Assembly: GCA_023212695.1 (NCBI GenBank)
Contig: JALCCG010000137.1
Coordinates: forward strand, 1 to 56,747
Reading direction: 5' to 3'
Length of the DNA: 56,747 nt
From: Sporisorium sorghi
Lineage: Eukaryota; Basidiomycota; Ustilaginomycetes; Ustilaginales; Ustilaginaceae
Position numbers and translations under genes: made by a program. The notes below the pieces were generated by a model. That model did no database searches. It saw only the letters and a program-made list of their open reading frames with translations, and was not told the origin of the DNA. Each line of letters opens with the position of its first letter. Position 1 is the stretch's first letter. Shown in pieces: positions 17,639-27,236 of the stretch.

Positions 17639-18469
17639 ATGAATACAATCAATATCCATACCGATTCGTTAATTCTTCATCATGCCGTAGACCGGAAGCG
17701 GACGGACCAGTATGCACTGCACTGTCACAATTTCTATGAAGTATTCTATTTCATCGCAGGTGATGTGAGTTATCTTGTAGAAGGCACACGGTATGTTCCC
17801 GAGCCGCACAGCCTGCTTCTCATCGCTCCCCATGTATTTCATGGTGTAAGAATCGAAAGTGATGCCCCTTATGAGAGAATTTCGCTCCACTTTGTACCTG
17901 GCTTTCTCCATCCTGAGAACCAGACGGTGTTATTGCATCCATTCCATGCCGGGAGCGGCTCCGCCGGCATCTATTACAAGGATAACGGAGAGCATGTTAT
18001 GTACCCCTTCTTCAAACAACTGATCGACGCCCGATTTGCCGGCGAGGCGATACGTGAACTGTCGCTTCGAGTGCGTCTTGAAGCGCTTCTGTCACAAATA
18101 GGGATGAGCAGCTACTCACTCAACGGCACTCCCGAAACTTCGCCCTTCACTAAATCCGTCTCCCGAATCATAACGTATCTGAACGATCATATTACCGAAT
18201 CGATTAAACTGGACGATCTATCTGCTGCCTTTTACATCAGCAAACACCATCTGAACAAAATGTTTCGTAAGGCAACAGGCACGACAGTGGGCAATTACGT
18301 GACTCACAAACGGGTCGTGATGGCGCAGAATTTGATGCTGCAGGGCCAGACCGCAAGCTCCGCAGCCGCAGCTGTAGGCTTTCACGATTACTCGTCTTTT
18401 TTCCGAGCTTATAAAAAGGTGCTGGGCCATCCGCCTTCGGTCAAGCATAATGCGATCCTGCTGAAGTGA
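17639..18469 (+). CDS. AraC-family transcriptional regulator with cupin sensor domain
   Basis: 276 residues. The N-terminal cupin (residues 15-140) has HCHNFYEVFYFIAG and LLLIAPHVFHGV. The C-terminal AraC HTH pair has LSAAFYISKHHLNKMFRKATG and AAAAVGFHDYSSFFRAYKKVLGHPP. The frame opens upstream at TTG 17621, but AAGGGGGAG lies inside that extension six to seven bases before ATG 17639, so the ATG is the start. It is divergent from the isomerase/oxidoreductase operon across 156 bases and is the obvious candidate to control it in response to a sugar. Confidence 0.92.
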   Translation: MNTINIHTDSLILHHAVDRKRTDQYALHCHNFYEVFYFIAGDVSYLVEGTRYVPEPHSLLLIAPHVFHGVRIESDAPYERISLHFVPGFLHPENQTVLLHPFHAGSGSAGIYYKDNGEHVMYPFFKQLIDARFAGEAIRELSLRVRLEALLSQIGMSSYSLNGTPETSPFTKSVSRIITYLNDHITESIKLDDLSAAFYISKHHLNKMFRKATGTTVGNYVTHKRVVMAQNLMLQGQTASSAAAAVGFHDYSSFFRAYKKVLGHPPSVKHNAILLK

Positions 18470-18573
18470 TGCATCGACGTGCTTTCTTAGAAGACAGACT
18501 GCATGTAGTGGGAGTTTTTCTTGCGAGTTAAAGATGCTATGCCTCGGATGTTTACACTTTCTTATCTCTTCAT

Positions 18574-18612
18574 AAAAAAGAGCGCAGAAACAAGGAGCCT
18601 TGCTGCACTCTT
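18574..18612 (-). terminator. Terminator of the nine-gene transport/DUF5696 operon
   Basis: On the minus strand AAGAGTGCAGCAAGG pairs with CCTTGTTTCTGCGCTCTT around a very short loop and is followed by TTTTTTATG. It lies about 110 bases past the last gene of the operon. Confidence 0.8.
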
Positions 18613-18672
18613 GCTTATATAATCCGGTTTAAATCTCCAGCATGAGTGATCCTACGGAAATCTACTCCAACC

Positions 18673-18708
18673 AGAACAACCGTTGATCTCATGACCAACG
18701 GTTGTTCT
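18673..18708 (-). terminator. Strong hairpin just after the last operon gene
   Basis: AGAACAACCGTTG and CAACGGTTGTTCT are perfectly complementary over 13 bases with a 10-base loop, 12 bases past the stop codon of the binding-protein gene. There is no T run, so it may protect the mRNA 3' end rather than terminate. Confidence 0.6.
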
Positions 18709-18720
18709 GCGGATTTCAGA

Positions 18721-20085
18721 CTACTTCAGAGTCTCACGCAGCTCGTTCGCTTTTTTGTTCCAAGCTTCGGTCTCCGGGATAATATCGTTAATATCGCGGT
18801 CTCCGAATACAATATCGTTAATGATGTTATTGTAGTTGTAATCGCTCCATCCCACTGCCGTCAGGCCAGATTGGATTCTGGCGTTCTGCTGGGCAATTTT
18901 GACCGCTTCAATGTTCTTGCCCTCCCAGATCGGAGCGTCATCGTAATAGGAGATAATGTCCGGATCCATGACGGATGCATTTGCTCCTTGGTCGATCTTC
19001 CATTTCTGGGCTTCGGGGGTGAACTGGAAGCTGAGCCACAGGAACGCTGCTTCCTTTTGCTTGGAGCCGGAGAGCATGGCGAGCGGTCCATAGATGGAAT
19101 AGCCTGGCTGGCTCACTTTCCCTTTAGGGAACGGAAGCACATCCCATTCAAACGGCGCTTTTTCCTTCAGGGTTGGGAGCACCCAGTCCCCGCCAATCGC
19201 AAAGCCGGTCTTGCCATTAATAAAATCTCTGCTTACATTGCCATCTGCTTCTGCAGCCGCATTGCTCTGCATGGAGCCGTCCTTGGTGACCAGCTCCTGG
19301 AACCATTTCACTTCGTTCATAATCTCCGGTGTACTCAGCAAACTCTGGGACATATCTTCATTCATGTATTGATGATTCGCAGCATAACCATCCGCAATGG
19401 CTTTGCTGGAGAGCAGCCGCATTTGAATTTCCGGTTGCGTGGTTATCCCGTACTCTCCCGCGTTCGAATCGGTAATCTGCTTGGCAATGCTGCGGAAATC
19501 ATCGTAAGTCCAATCATTTGGCGGCATATCAACACCATGCTTCGCAAGCAGATCTTTATTCACCAAGACCCACATAGGCACATCAACCATCGGTATGGCT
19601 AGCCTCTTGCCGTTGAACGTCATCGTGTCCAGGAAGCCGTCTGGAAATTTTGCATTCTGGAAGATTTCGCTGCCTTCGATGTAAGGTGTCAGATCCTCAA
19701 TCAGACCGCCCTGTTCAAACGCAACCAGATCGGTATCGATCTCCGTCACGTCAGCAGGGGTTCCGGCTGCCTCAAGCGAGGCGATAATCTCCATGATCGG
19801 TTGTGAATTCACCGGAATTTGCTCAATGGTAATCCAAGGATACTTCTGATGGAACAATTCATATAATTCATCGTACGTGCCGTCTTTCCAGGAAATGAAC
19901 TTGAGGGTTACAGGGTCCCGATTCTCGTCTGTTCCTGGCTCCGTTACAGCCGTATCTGAATTCCCTGCTGGCGGCGGATTATCCGTATTACCGCTGGTCC
20001 CCGAATTTCCGCTGCATCCCGCCAACATAAAGGTCAGTGACAGAATGGCTGTCAATACCGATGTCGCAAAACGTTTCTTTTTCAA
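18721..20085 (-). CDS. Extracellular solute-binding lipoprotein (family 1)
   Basis: 454 residues. The signal peptide starts KKKRFATSVLTAIL and ends in lipobox LAGC. The mature protein is a classic CUT1 sugar binder: VTLKFISWKDGTYDELYELF, the DVTEIDTDLVAFEQGGLIEDL hinge region, and GKTGFAIGGDWVLP. The frame extends to 20190 without a ribosome site; TTG 20085 follows GGGAGG by seven bases and starts the signal peptide exactly, so it is preferred. It is the last gene of the long operon, 153 bases after the second permease pair, a gap with no other gene. It most likely serves the neighbouring permeases at 20239-22109. Confidence 0.9.
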   Translation of the reverse strand: MKKKRFATSVLTAILSLTFMLAGCSGNSGTSGNTDNPPPAGNSDTAVTEPGTDENRDPVTLKFISWKDGTYDELYELFHQKYPWITIEQIPVNSQPIMEIIASLEAAGTPADVTEIDTDLVAFEQGGLIEDLTPYIEGSEIFQNAKFPDGFLDTMTFNGKRLAIPMVDVPMWVLVNKDLLAKHGVDMPPNDWTYDDFRSIAKQITDSNAGEYGITTQPEIQMRLLSSKAIADGYAANHQYMNEDMSQSLLSTPEIMNEVKWFQELVTKDGSMQSNAAAEADGNVSRDFINGKTGFAIGGDWVLPTLKEKAPFEWDVLPFPKGKVSQPGYSIYGPLAMLSGSKQKEAAFLWLSFQFTPEAQKWKIDQGANASVMDPDIISYYDDAPIWEGKNIEAVKIAQQNARIQSGLTAVGWSDYNYNNIINDIVFGDRDINDIIPETEAWNKKANELRETLK

Positions 20086-20238
20086 ACTACTTCCTCCCCA
20101 ATTTGACCATAATTTTTGATATGCCTCAAGCAATACAGACCACCCGGACAGCCGATGCCGGCCAGCATTCCCCCTTTCCAGTACGTACATCCATCTTCTG
20201 TATCCGGTGCGTATGCTTCCACCCGCTCATCCGGACAT

Positions 20239-21216
20239 CTACTCCACGATTCCTGTACGCTCAATTCCGGTAATGAACCAACGCTGCAGGAACATGAAGA
20301 TGAGCATCGGCGGAAATATAATCAGGAACGCGGCTGCCATCTTCGTCCCTTCCGTTACCGGATTCTGAACCGATTCCTTGTTGCCAAGCAGCGACGGATT
20401 TAGCACAGCTTCCAGATTGTCCAGACGAATCGATAGCGGCGTGAACCCCTTGGCCAAGAACATGGACGGCTCATAATACATGTTCCAATACCAGATAAAG
20501 GAGAAGAGAAAGACAACGAGACAGGCGGATTGAGCCAGCGGCAGCATAATGCGAAAATAAAGTCTGCCTGCAGACGCGCCGTCCAGCTTCGCTGCTTCTT
20601 CCAGGCTCGGCGGCTGCGATTTGAAGAATTGACGGAAGATGAGTATAAACAACGCTCCCTTCAACCCTTGCCCGAAGATCGCCGGAATCAGGAATACAAG
20701 CAGGGAATTCAGCAGCCCCAGCTTGCTGAAAATCACATACAACGGAATGATGATGACCTGAGGCGGTATGAGAAATGTCAACAATACCAGTGCCGTGACT
20801 AGTCCTTTGAAGGGAACCGCCAGCCTTGCGAGCGCATATCCGGTCATGGAACAGACCAGGACTTGAACAATGGAACAGGTAAAGGCGATTACAGCCGTAT
20901 TTCGCAGTGCCTCCGGGTATTGCAGCCCTTCATAAGCTTTGGTCAGGTTCTCCCAGGTCACAACGCGGGGAATCCACTTTACGGCAGGGTCGAGCAAGTC
21001 ACTGACCGTCTTCAGCATCGTTGTGATCATGTAGAGCAGCGGCTGCAAATACAAGTAGGCGACAATGGAGAGGAGTGCGTAAATGACAAGCTTAGCCATC
21101 CATCCGTCCGACAAATTTCTCCCCAGAAGCACAACCTTCAATCTCTGCGACTCTTTCCGCCACAGCAGTTGTTTTGCATATTTTTTGGTCCGATGAAGCC
21201 ATAATTCTTCTTTCAT
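20239..21216 (-). CDS. CUT1 sugar ABC transporter permease, MalG type (second pair)
   Basis: 325 residues with six predicted membrane helices and the cytoplasmic EAA loop EEAAKLDGASAGRLYFRIMLP. The N-terminus is about 50 residues longer and more basic than usual for MalG-type proteins (LHRTKKYAKQLLWRKESQRLK). Its start overlaps the stop of the upstream permease by four bases (ATGA), giving coupled translation. No ATPase gene lies next to this pair, so it presumably uses the MsmK/UgpC-like ATPase at the head of the operon. Confidence 0.92.
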   Translation of the reverse strand: MKEELWLHRTKKYAKQLLWRKESQRLKVVLLGRNLSDGWMAKLVIYALLSIVAYLYLQPLLYMITTMLKTVSDLLDPAVKWIPRVVTWENLTKAYEGLQYPEALRNTAVIAFTCSIVQVLVCSMTGYALARLAVPFKGLVTALVLLTFLIPPQVIIIPLYVIFSKLGLLNSLLVFLIPAIFGQGLKGALFILIFRQFFKSQPPSLEEAAKLDGASAGRLYFRIMLPLAQSACLVVFLFSFIWYWNMYYEPSMFLAKGFTPLSIRLDNLEAVLNPSLLGNKESVQNPVTEGTKMAAAFLIIFPPMLIFMFLQRWFITGIERTGIVE

Positions 21217-22109
21217 GATCTACTCCCCCTCTGTCTCATGCTGCGGCTGAACACGCCAAGTACGATGGCGAGCAGTACGAAGATGAATCCGAAATAGATC
21301 CATGCCAATGCACTGGCATAACCATAACCGGTATCTACCTTGAACATGTTGTCACGAATATGCTTCAGCACCGGATTAAGCGGGAAGGTAAAAAGGTCTA
21401 TGATGGTGTACAGAACATTTAAGCTAATGAACGGCACGCTGGCAGGCAGTGTAATTTTCCAGAAGCTGTCCCATGGCGATGCTCCATCAATCCGAACAGC
21501 TTCGTATATGGATGGGGATATCGTTTGGAAGCCTGCGATGAAGATCAAGATCTGAACCCCGGAATACCACAGAATCAGGACTACCCTTCCGAGCACCTCC
21601 ATAATGGTCTTAGCCATTTCACCTCCGACATACTGCCTGACCATCGGCTCCAGATTATATTGATCCAGAAAAGGGATATCGCCCGCTCCCTGCGTGAACA
21701 GCTCGGACAACACCTGACCCGTGGCGAAGATGACCGGCAGGAAGAACAAGGCACGATAGATGAATCTGCCGGGAAACTTCTGATTGAGCAGCAGCGAAAT
21801 AAGCAGGGCGAAGATGACGATGATGGGAACCATCAGCAGCATCTGCTGAAAATAGGTGATCATCTCGATCGGAAACACATTATCCTTCAGAAAAGCATCC
21901 CGGTAATTTTGCATGCCGATCCAGTCGTACTTAAATCCGCCGGGTACAACGGCCACCTTATGCAAGGACATGAACATGGACCAACCGATAGGTACGGCTA
22001 CGAACACACTGAATCCGATCATCCAGGGCAGCATGAACAGCAGGCCCATGCCATAGCGCTTGACGTGGTATTGAACCGCCTTTTTTCTGTGTTCCTGCAA
22101 CTGGCTCAT
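21213..22109 (-). CDS. CUT1 sugar ABC transporter permease, MalF type (second pair)
   Basis: 298 residues, six membrane helices, EAA loop YEAVRIDGASPWDSFWKITLP. The N-terminus (YGMGLLFMLPWMIGF) is typical of MalF-type inner membrane subunits. The start codon overlaps the stop of the DUF5696 gene by four bases, and its own stop overlaps the next permease by four, so the three products are made in step. The partner binding protein is most likely the lipoprotein at 18721-20085. Confidence 0.92.
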   Translation of the reverse strand: MSQLQEHRKKAVQYHVKRYGMGLLFMLPWMIGFSVFVAVPIGWSMFMSLHKVAVVPGGFKYDWIGMQNYRDAFLKDNVFPIEMITYFQQMLLMVPIIVIFALLISLLLNQKFPGRFIYRALFFLPVIFATGQVLSELFTQGAGDIPFLDQYNLEPMVRQYVGGEMAKTIMEVLGRVVLILWYSGVQILIFIAGFQTISPSIYEAVRIDGASPWDSFWKITLPASVPFISLNVLYTIIDLFTFPLNPVLKHIRDNMFKVDTGYGYASALAWIYFGFIFVLLAIVLGVFSRSMRQRGSRS

Positions 22110-24280
22110 CGGGCAGCCCCTTTCTCCACCTTGAAACTCTTGGCCGCATAATCCACCATGACGCGGGTCCCGTCCTCATACGTGGTCATATAACGTTGGT
22201 CACTTAAACGTTCGTGATGAACGATCCGAAGCGAATACAGCTCGCTTAAGCTATCGAATGATCCGTACTCCTCCACGATGCGGCTCTCCCACTTGTCGAA
22301 CCTGCTGCTGTACAGCCCCCCTACAGGCGTGTTCTTCAGTTTCCGGGAGTCATCGTGAGTGACAAAAAAGGCAGGCAGCGCTCCATATTCAATCGCCTTC
22401 AAAAATTCTGCATCCACATCATCCCGCAAATTGCCCTCACCGAATGTGTAGGGCACGAAGCCGTGCAGAACGATGGGATAGAACGGAACCGTCTCATCGA
22501 TCATGAAATCGTAGCTGGAGGAAGACGGGACTCCGTCAATGTAATCGGTGCTGCCTAACACATAAGCATTGCCCCGTTCCACGCTCGCCGTCCCCAACGC
22601 CTTGCGCGTGTAATCCAGCAAGCCGTTGTATATTGTCTTCGTATATTCTCTTGTACGGATGCCAGACAACTCGTAATCCTGCACAAGGATCTCCCCGAGC
22701 CCGCTATAATGGATTCCTTGCACACCGATATCTTTCAGCTTATCAATGGTATTGGCAGCGCTTACCGCGGTATGCATCGGCTTGGCTACATACCACCCCT
22801 CCTCGGTGTATGCCGTGCCATCAATACCGCGGATGGCATCGGTTTTGCCGGAGAACGAAGACGCACTGTCCACCCACAGGAAATCCTCGAAAAAAGCAAC
22901 ACCAACGCCTGATTCCTTCATGGCGTCAACGAAGGATTTCGCACCGGACTCGCCGCCGAGCGACTTCTCAATCGGAAACCGCTTCAGCATGTTGTAATCC
23001 CCCTCATTCTGCCAGCCGTAAAATATCGTCTGAAGTGAAGGGATACCCTGCTGCTGCAGTCGCCCTACGATTTCGGTCGCCTGATCAAACGTTGTGGCAG
23101 CAACGTATTGAACCCGGCCGAAGGCATTCTCATAATTACCGCCCATCAGTTTCAGATAGAGGGGTACATGCTCTACCGGCTGCAATGCTTCTCCTAAAAA
23201 GCCGGACTCTTGCAGATAATCTCGATAAGCATTTGCCATTCCGATATAGGTGGCATGCTCCCCATTCAGGAAGCGGTACTCCACCTCACGATCCAGGTCC
23301 AAAATTCGCTTCTGAATCGCCTTGCTCGGAGTAGCCAGTCTGCTCATTCGATATAAATATTCTTCACGGTAGATCTGACTGGAGAACACATTGTAGAAGG
23401 ATGAACGCTGCCCAGGCGCCAAGGCGACCACATTAGCGGATCCCTCGCCCTTACTCATGATCGCAACATAAGCATGCTCTCCGCGCTTCAACCCGAACAC
23501 CGGGTAAGCAATATCCTCTCTGTTCTGACCCAGCATACTGATATTCCCGGCATTGGTCAGTTCCTTGCCATATACCTGATGAATGTACCCTCTGGACAGA
23601 TTAGCGTGCGTTGTATCATAACGGATCAGGCCGCCCGGACCATCGGGCACAAATAAATAACCATCTTCACCGGTCTTGGCAGCACCGAAATGAGGCAAGA
23701 CATCCAGGGAAAACAGCACATGTTCTCCTTCCTCACGGATGCCTGCAGCCGGAACTTTGACCTTCAATCCGTCTTCCGTCAATTCGTATTGAATAGTAAA
23801 TCCAATCTGTTTGTCAGGAAACCAGTAATCAATCTGCAATCCATTCTCATGACGGATTAACGAGGTCTCCATGTTGGGTGATTTACTGTTCATATACTCC
23901 CTTACGGTCTGGTCCGCCCCTTGTGTGCGCACATGGGTCAGAATGAATGGCGATTGCAGATTATCGAGGAGCTGTCCCTTGACGGTCTCACCGGCTAGCT
24001 CCTCTTCCGTCGGGTTGCTATTCCAGCGGTAGCCGCTGCCCTTATCCTGTACAAAGATCTTGGTCGTGACCGGATCCACGTACAGTGCATAGTGATTATT
24101 TTCAACGGCGATTGCATATCCATCCTTCTTGGGTGACGGGGACCAGGGCTCGCCTTCATATAGAGAATCTTGATCCGGCAGGGTATCGTCAATTCCAGTG
24201 GCGGCAAAACGTTCAACCGTGCTCTGCTGCCATGGCTTGATCACGAGCATCAGCAGCACCAGGACAAGCACAACCACCAT
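22106..24280 (-). CDS. DUF5696-type membrane-anchored extracellular protein
   Basis: 724 residues or slightly more. One N-terminal membrane helix (VVVLVLVLLMLVI) is followed by a large extracytoplasmic region: a beta-rich part (YALYVDPVTTKIFVQDKGSGYRW in overlapping pieces) and a probable TIM-barrel core (LQTIFYGWQNEGDYNML, VAFFEDFLWVD, GIHYSGLGEILVQDYELS, FMIDETVPFYPIVLHGFVPY). It resembles the DUF5696 family found beside sugar transporters in Paenibacillus. The arrangement recalls retaining glycosidase barrels, so a surface carbohydrate-active role is inferred; no enzyme activity is known to me. The helix begins at residue 1 of the first ATG reading and lacks its basic anchor, while the frame upstream encodes KRKWSRAGWGLG with no usual start codon (see findings). 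Confidence 0.75.
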   Translation of the reverse strand: MVVVLVLVLLMLVIKPWQQSTVERFAATGIDDTLPDQDSLYEGEPWSPSPKKDGYAIAVENNHYALYVDPVTTKIFVQDKGSGYRWNSNPTEEELAGETVKGQLLDNLQSPFILTHVRTQGADQTVREYMNSKSPNMETSLIRHENGLQIDYWFPDKQIGFTIQYELTEDGLKVKVPAAGIREEGEHVLFSLDVLPHFGAAKTGEDGYLFVPDGPGGLIRYDTTHANLSRGYIHQVYGKELTNAGNISMLGQNREDIAYPVFGLKRGEHAYVAIMSKGEGSANVVALAPGQRSSFYNVFSSQIYREEYLYRMSRLATPSKAIQKRILDLDREVEYRFLNGEHATYIGMANAYRDYLQESGFLGEALQPVEHVPLYLKLMGGNYENAFGRVQYVAATTFDQATEIVGRLQQQGIPSLQTIFYGWQNEGDYNMLKRFPIEKSLGGESGAKSFVDAMKESGVGVAFFEDFLWVDSASSFSGKTDAIRGIDGTAYTEEGWYVAKPMHTAVSAANTIDKLKDIGVQGIHYSGLGEILVQDYELSGIRTREYTKTIYNGLLDYTRKALGTASVERGNAYVLGSTDYIDGVPSSSSYDFMIDETVPFYPIVLHGFVPYTFGEGNLRDDVDAEFLKAIEYGALPAFFVTHDDSRKLKNTPVGGLYSSRFDKWESRIVEEYGSFDSLSELYSLRIVHHERLSDQRYMTTYEDGTRVMVDYAAKSFKVEKGAAR

Positions 24281-24323
24281 ACCAAGGCCCCATCCTGCCC
24301 GGCTCCATTTACGTTTGAGTGTG

Positions 24324-26339
24324 TTATTGATAGATGTTCACCTCTTTGTAAAGCTCATAGAAAAAGTCATACAGATTAAAGGACAGACCGAAGATAATGA
24401 AGCCAAACATCCAAATGGTCAGAATTGCAAAGACGGAAATGGCCGAGTTCTTGATCGTCTCCACAAATTCGAAATTGTGGATCACCTGTGTCATCACAAA
24501 GAACATCGATAGCATCCACAGCATCATCACCATCTGGATTGCCTGAATAATGACCGCTTCATCCAGTGAGACCACATTGGACAGAATCAACAGAGGAATC
24601 GAGAAGAATACATAGGGTGAGAGTGCATACACACTTCCCTGGATGACTTCCCGGAACTTACCCTCGCCGTCCTTGACACTGCACACCAGGTAATTGGCCA
24701 TAATCCAGGTGATCCAAGGAAGTGCAAACAGTCCCATTTCCTTCAGTATGTTAACCCCCGCTAATTCCACGGGATGAAAGAGAAATCCGGTCCAATAGAT
24801 TCTGCACAGCTTGATCACGATGACGAGCAGCAGCAGCGCGATCGTAATCCAGGGCGCAATTCTGGCTTCCTTGATCCGGTAAAATCCTTCGTATGGATGA
24901 AACATCACATATTTGAAATTCCGCAGGTCCGCCAGTGGCTGCTTCCAGCTTGCAGGAAGCGGACGCTTTCGCAAGAACGCCCCAGCCGCACGGGCTCCGA
25001 AATGCAGCAGAAGAACAAGTCCGATCAGACCGGCCACCAAGACAATGAAGTGATTCTGCAGCCAGTCTAGACGAAGCTGCCAAAAGGCTTTTGAATAACC
25101 GTCTGTATCAAAAGCAGCCTTCATGAAGATCAATGCTTCATTATCGCGCCCTTCGTGCAGGAACACTTTGCCCAGGCCTTGAAATGTGCCGTTATACATA
25201 TCATTGCGGGCATATACCGCTTCCCAGTAGGGCTTGCTCTGCTCGTATTTTCCTTCCGCATACAATGCCAGAGCTTTCAGCACGTCCTGCCCAAAATCCG
25301 TTCGGACATACTTGTGAACGGTATTCGTGCCGCTGTCCGATATCCAAATCGCGTGTTTGCTGTCTACCCCGATACCCGTGGGATACCCCAATATGCCATA
25401 CTGCTGCGTATCCTTATTGACAAGTCCAAAGGCAAACATGGCCTCCCCGTTGCGGTCATACAGATTGATTCGCATAGAGTCCAGATCCATATTGTAGATA
25501 AATCCATCCGGGTCAATGGCCGTATCAACAATGCCGTGACCATTCTCCAGCGTCTTGTTCTTGAACCTGTCGACGCCGCCAGCATTCAGCTTGCGAATGG
25601 CTCCTTTACCCTCGCCGCCCGCAGTCGACGTATAGATAAAGCCGTCCTGGTCCAGCGAGACATTCGTAATCGGTTTAGGAAGGGCAGCCTTCTCCTTGGC
25701 TAATTGTTCTTTGTTCAGGACCAGTTTCTTCAACCAGTTGAGCATGGATTGATCCGCTTTATTGGCACCGAAGTAACCCATGAATTCACCTTGAGGATTC
25801 AACCGCACGAGTCCTTGATAGGAGGAATTCAATTGAATGTACATGACGCCGCGGCGATCGACCACCAACTTGACGGGCACAAAATGCTCGGAAACCATCA
25901 ATGCCGTATCCGGCTTCTTGAACTCGCGCTGAAACGTCCCGCTTCGATCAAATACGGCGATTCGTTGATTGCCTGAATCGGCGACGTATACTTCATGGTC
26001 CGAGGTCACGAATACGCCTTCCGGAGAGGATAATAACCCTGGCCCTTCCTCATCTCCGATTGTAAGGAGCAAAGAGCCATCCTGGCCCAGCACCGCAATC
26101 CGGTTCTGCTTCTTATCCGCTACATAGATCCGGTCATCTGAGGCCACATGCAGGTCTACCGGTTCGCCAAATTCGGCGGAATAAGCGCCTGCCGGGCTGT
26201 AAATCGGCTGAATCAGAAACCAGTCTGCCTGATTGCTGTCATAATAAGCCGTCCGGTACGGAAGACTTGCCGAAGCTGCCTGCGGCAGCACACCTAATAC
26301 AATCAAGCCTATGAGTGTCATGCATAACCATTTTTTCAT
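24324..26339 (-). CDS. NHL-repeat propeller fused to a YIP1-type membrane domain
   Basis: 671 residues. A signal peptide (KKWLCMTLIGLIVLGVLPQAASA) is followed by an NHL beta-propeller (about 40-340) with repeated motifs such as RIYVADKKQNRIAVLGQDG, EVYVADSGNQRIAVFD and AIWISDSGTNTVHKY. A short TPR-like helical part (about 350-420) precedes a membrane helix, and a YIP1-like domain with about five helices fills 460-671. The propeller would face outside. Similar proteins occur next to DUF5696 genes and sugar ABC transporters in Paenibacillus. Its job is unknown; a scaffold or sensor that links the surface binding proteins to the membrane is one possibility. GGAAG lies about ten bases before its ATG, and it lies 28 bases after the upstream permease gene. 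Confidence 0.8.
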   Translation of the reverse strand: MKKWLCMTLIGLIVLGVLPQAASASLPYRTAYYDSNQADWFLIQPIYSPAGAYSAEFGEPVDLHVASDDRIYVADKKQNRIAVLGQDGSLLLTIGDEEGPGLLSSPEGVFVTSDHEVYVADSGNQRIAVFDRSGTFQREFKKPDTALMVSEHFVPVKLVVDRRGVMYIQLNSSYQGLVRLNPQGEFMGYFGANKADQSMLNWLKKLVLNKEQLAKEKAALPKPITNVSLDQDGFIYTSTAGGEGKGAIRKLNAGGVDRFKNKTLENGHGIVDTAIDPDGFIYNMDLDSMRINLYDRNGEAMFAFGLVNKDTQQYGILGYPTGIGVDSKHAIWISDSGTNTVHKYVRTDFGQDVLKALALYAEGKYEQSKPYWEAVYARNDMYNGTFQGLGKVFLHEGRDNEALIFMKAAFDTDGYSKAFWQLRLDWLQNHFIVLVAGLIGLVLLLHFGARAAGAFLRKRPLPASWKQPLADLRNFKYVMFHPYEGFYRIKEARIAPWITIALLLLVIVIKLCRIYWTGFLFHPVELAGVNILKEMGLFALPWITWIMANYLVCSVKDGEGKFREVIQGSVYALSPYVFFSIPLLILSNVVSLDEAVIIQAIQMVMMLWMLSMFFVMTQVIHNFEFVETIKNSAISVFAILTIWMFGFIIFGLSFNLYDFFYELYKEVNIYQ

Positions 26340-26367
26340 CGCGCTTCGACTTCCTTTGCTGATGACT

Positions 26368-27234
26368 TTACTTGATACCGGAATGAACCATCGTCTCCAG
26401 CACCTTGCGCTGGAATAACAGGAAGATGATCAGATTGGGGATAAAAATGAGCAGTCCGGCTGCTGCTGCCATATTCTGTCCTGCCACGTTGTTCTGCAAT
26501 CCGCTCAGCAGGCTGTTCACATAAAACGGCAACGTGCGCATGGCTTCCTTCTGCATGAACAAGGTTGAAGTCTCGACATCGCCCCATACACCCTGAAAGG
26601 TAAGGATGGAGATCGTGGCAATGGCCGGAACCGATAACGGCAGGATGATTCGCCGGAATATACCGAAATGGCTGGCACCATCCATCTTGGCAGCCTCCAT
26701 CAGATCATTGGGAATCTGGGATATGAATCCGACCAGCATGAACACGGCCACCGGCGAGGCAAGTGATGGCAGAATATGACCAAAATACGTATTATTCAGC
26801 CCCAGACCACTGATCACGAGATAACGTGGAATCGAGACCGTCTCAGGTGCAAACATCAGCGAGAGGGTAATCATCCCCATGATGAGCTGCTTGAAGTGGA
26901 AATTGTACTTCGCCAGGACATAACCTGCCATCGTACTAACCATGATGACACTGATCAGAGTCAGCGACACAACCACCAGGCTGTTAAACAGGTAGCGCGT
27001 AAACGGAACCATGGCATTGGAAGCATGCAGAAACAGCGTCTCAAAATTATGCAGCGTCGGCTGCTGTACAAAAAATTGCGGCGGGAACAGAAATAATTCA
27101 TTTTGCGGCTTAAAGGCATGGTTGAAAATAAATACGATCGGCAGAGACATAAACACCGCCAAGCAGGTAAACAGCGAGATCAGAATCACATCGAAGGTAG
27201 ATACGGTACGGAGCTTGCGCAATTTGGCTATCAT
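26368..27234 (-). CDS. CUT1 sugar ABC transporter permease, MalG type (first pair)
   Basis: 288 residues, six membrane helices, EAA loop MEAAKMDGASHFGIFRRIILP. The N-terminus FDVILISLFTCLAVFMSLPIVFIFNHAFKP (given in part) is the usual first helix and periplasmic turn of MalG-type proteins. It lies two bases after its MalF-type partner. With that partner and the ATPase it should form the channel served by the large anchored binding protein. Confidence 0.92.
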   Translation of the reverse strand: MIAKLRKLRTVSTFDVILISLFTCLAVFMSLPIVFIFNHAFKPQNELFLFPPQFFVQQPTLHNFETLFLHASNAMVPFTRYLFNSLVVVSLTLISVIMVSTMAGYVLAKYNFHFKQLIMGMITLSLMFAPETVSIPRYLVISGLGLNNTYFGHILPSLASPVAVFMLVGFISQIPNDLMEAAKMDGASHFGIFRRIILPLSVPAIATISILTFQGVWGDVETSTLFMQKEAMRTLPFYVNSLLSGLQNNVAGQNMAAAAGLLIFIPNLIIFLLFQRKVLETMVHSGIK

Positions 27235-27236
27235 GA

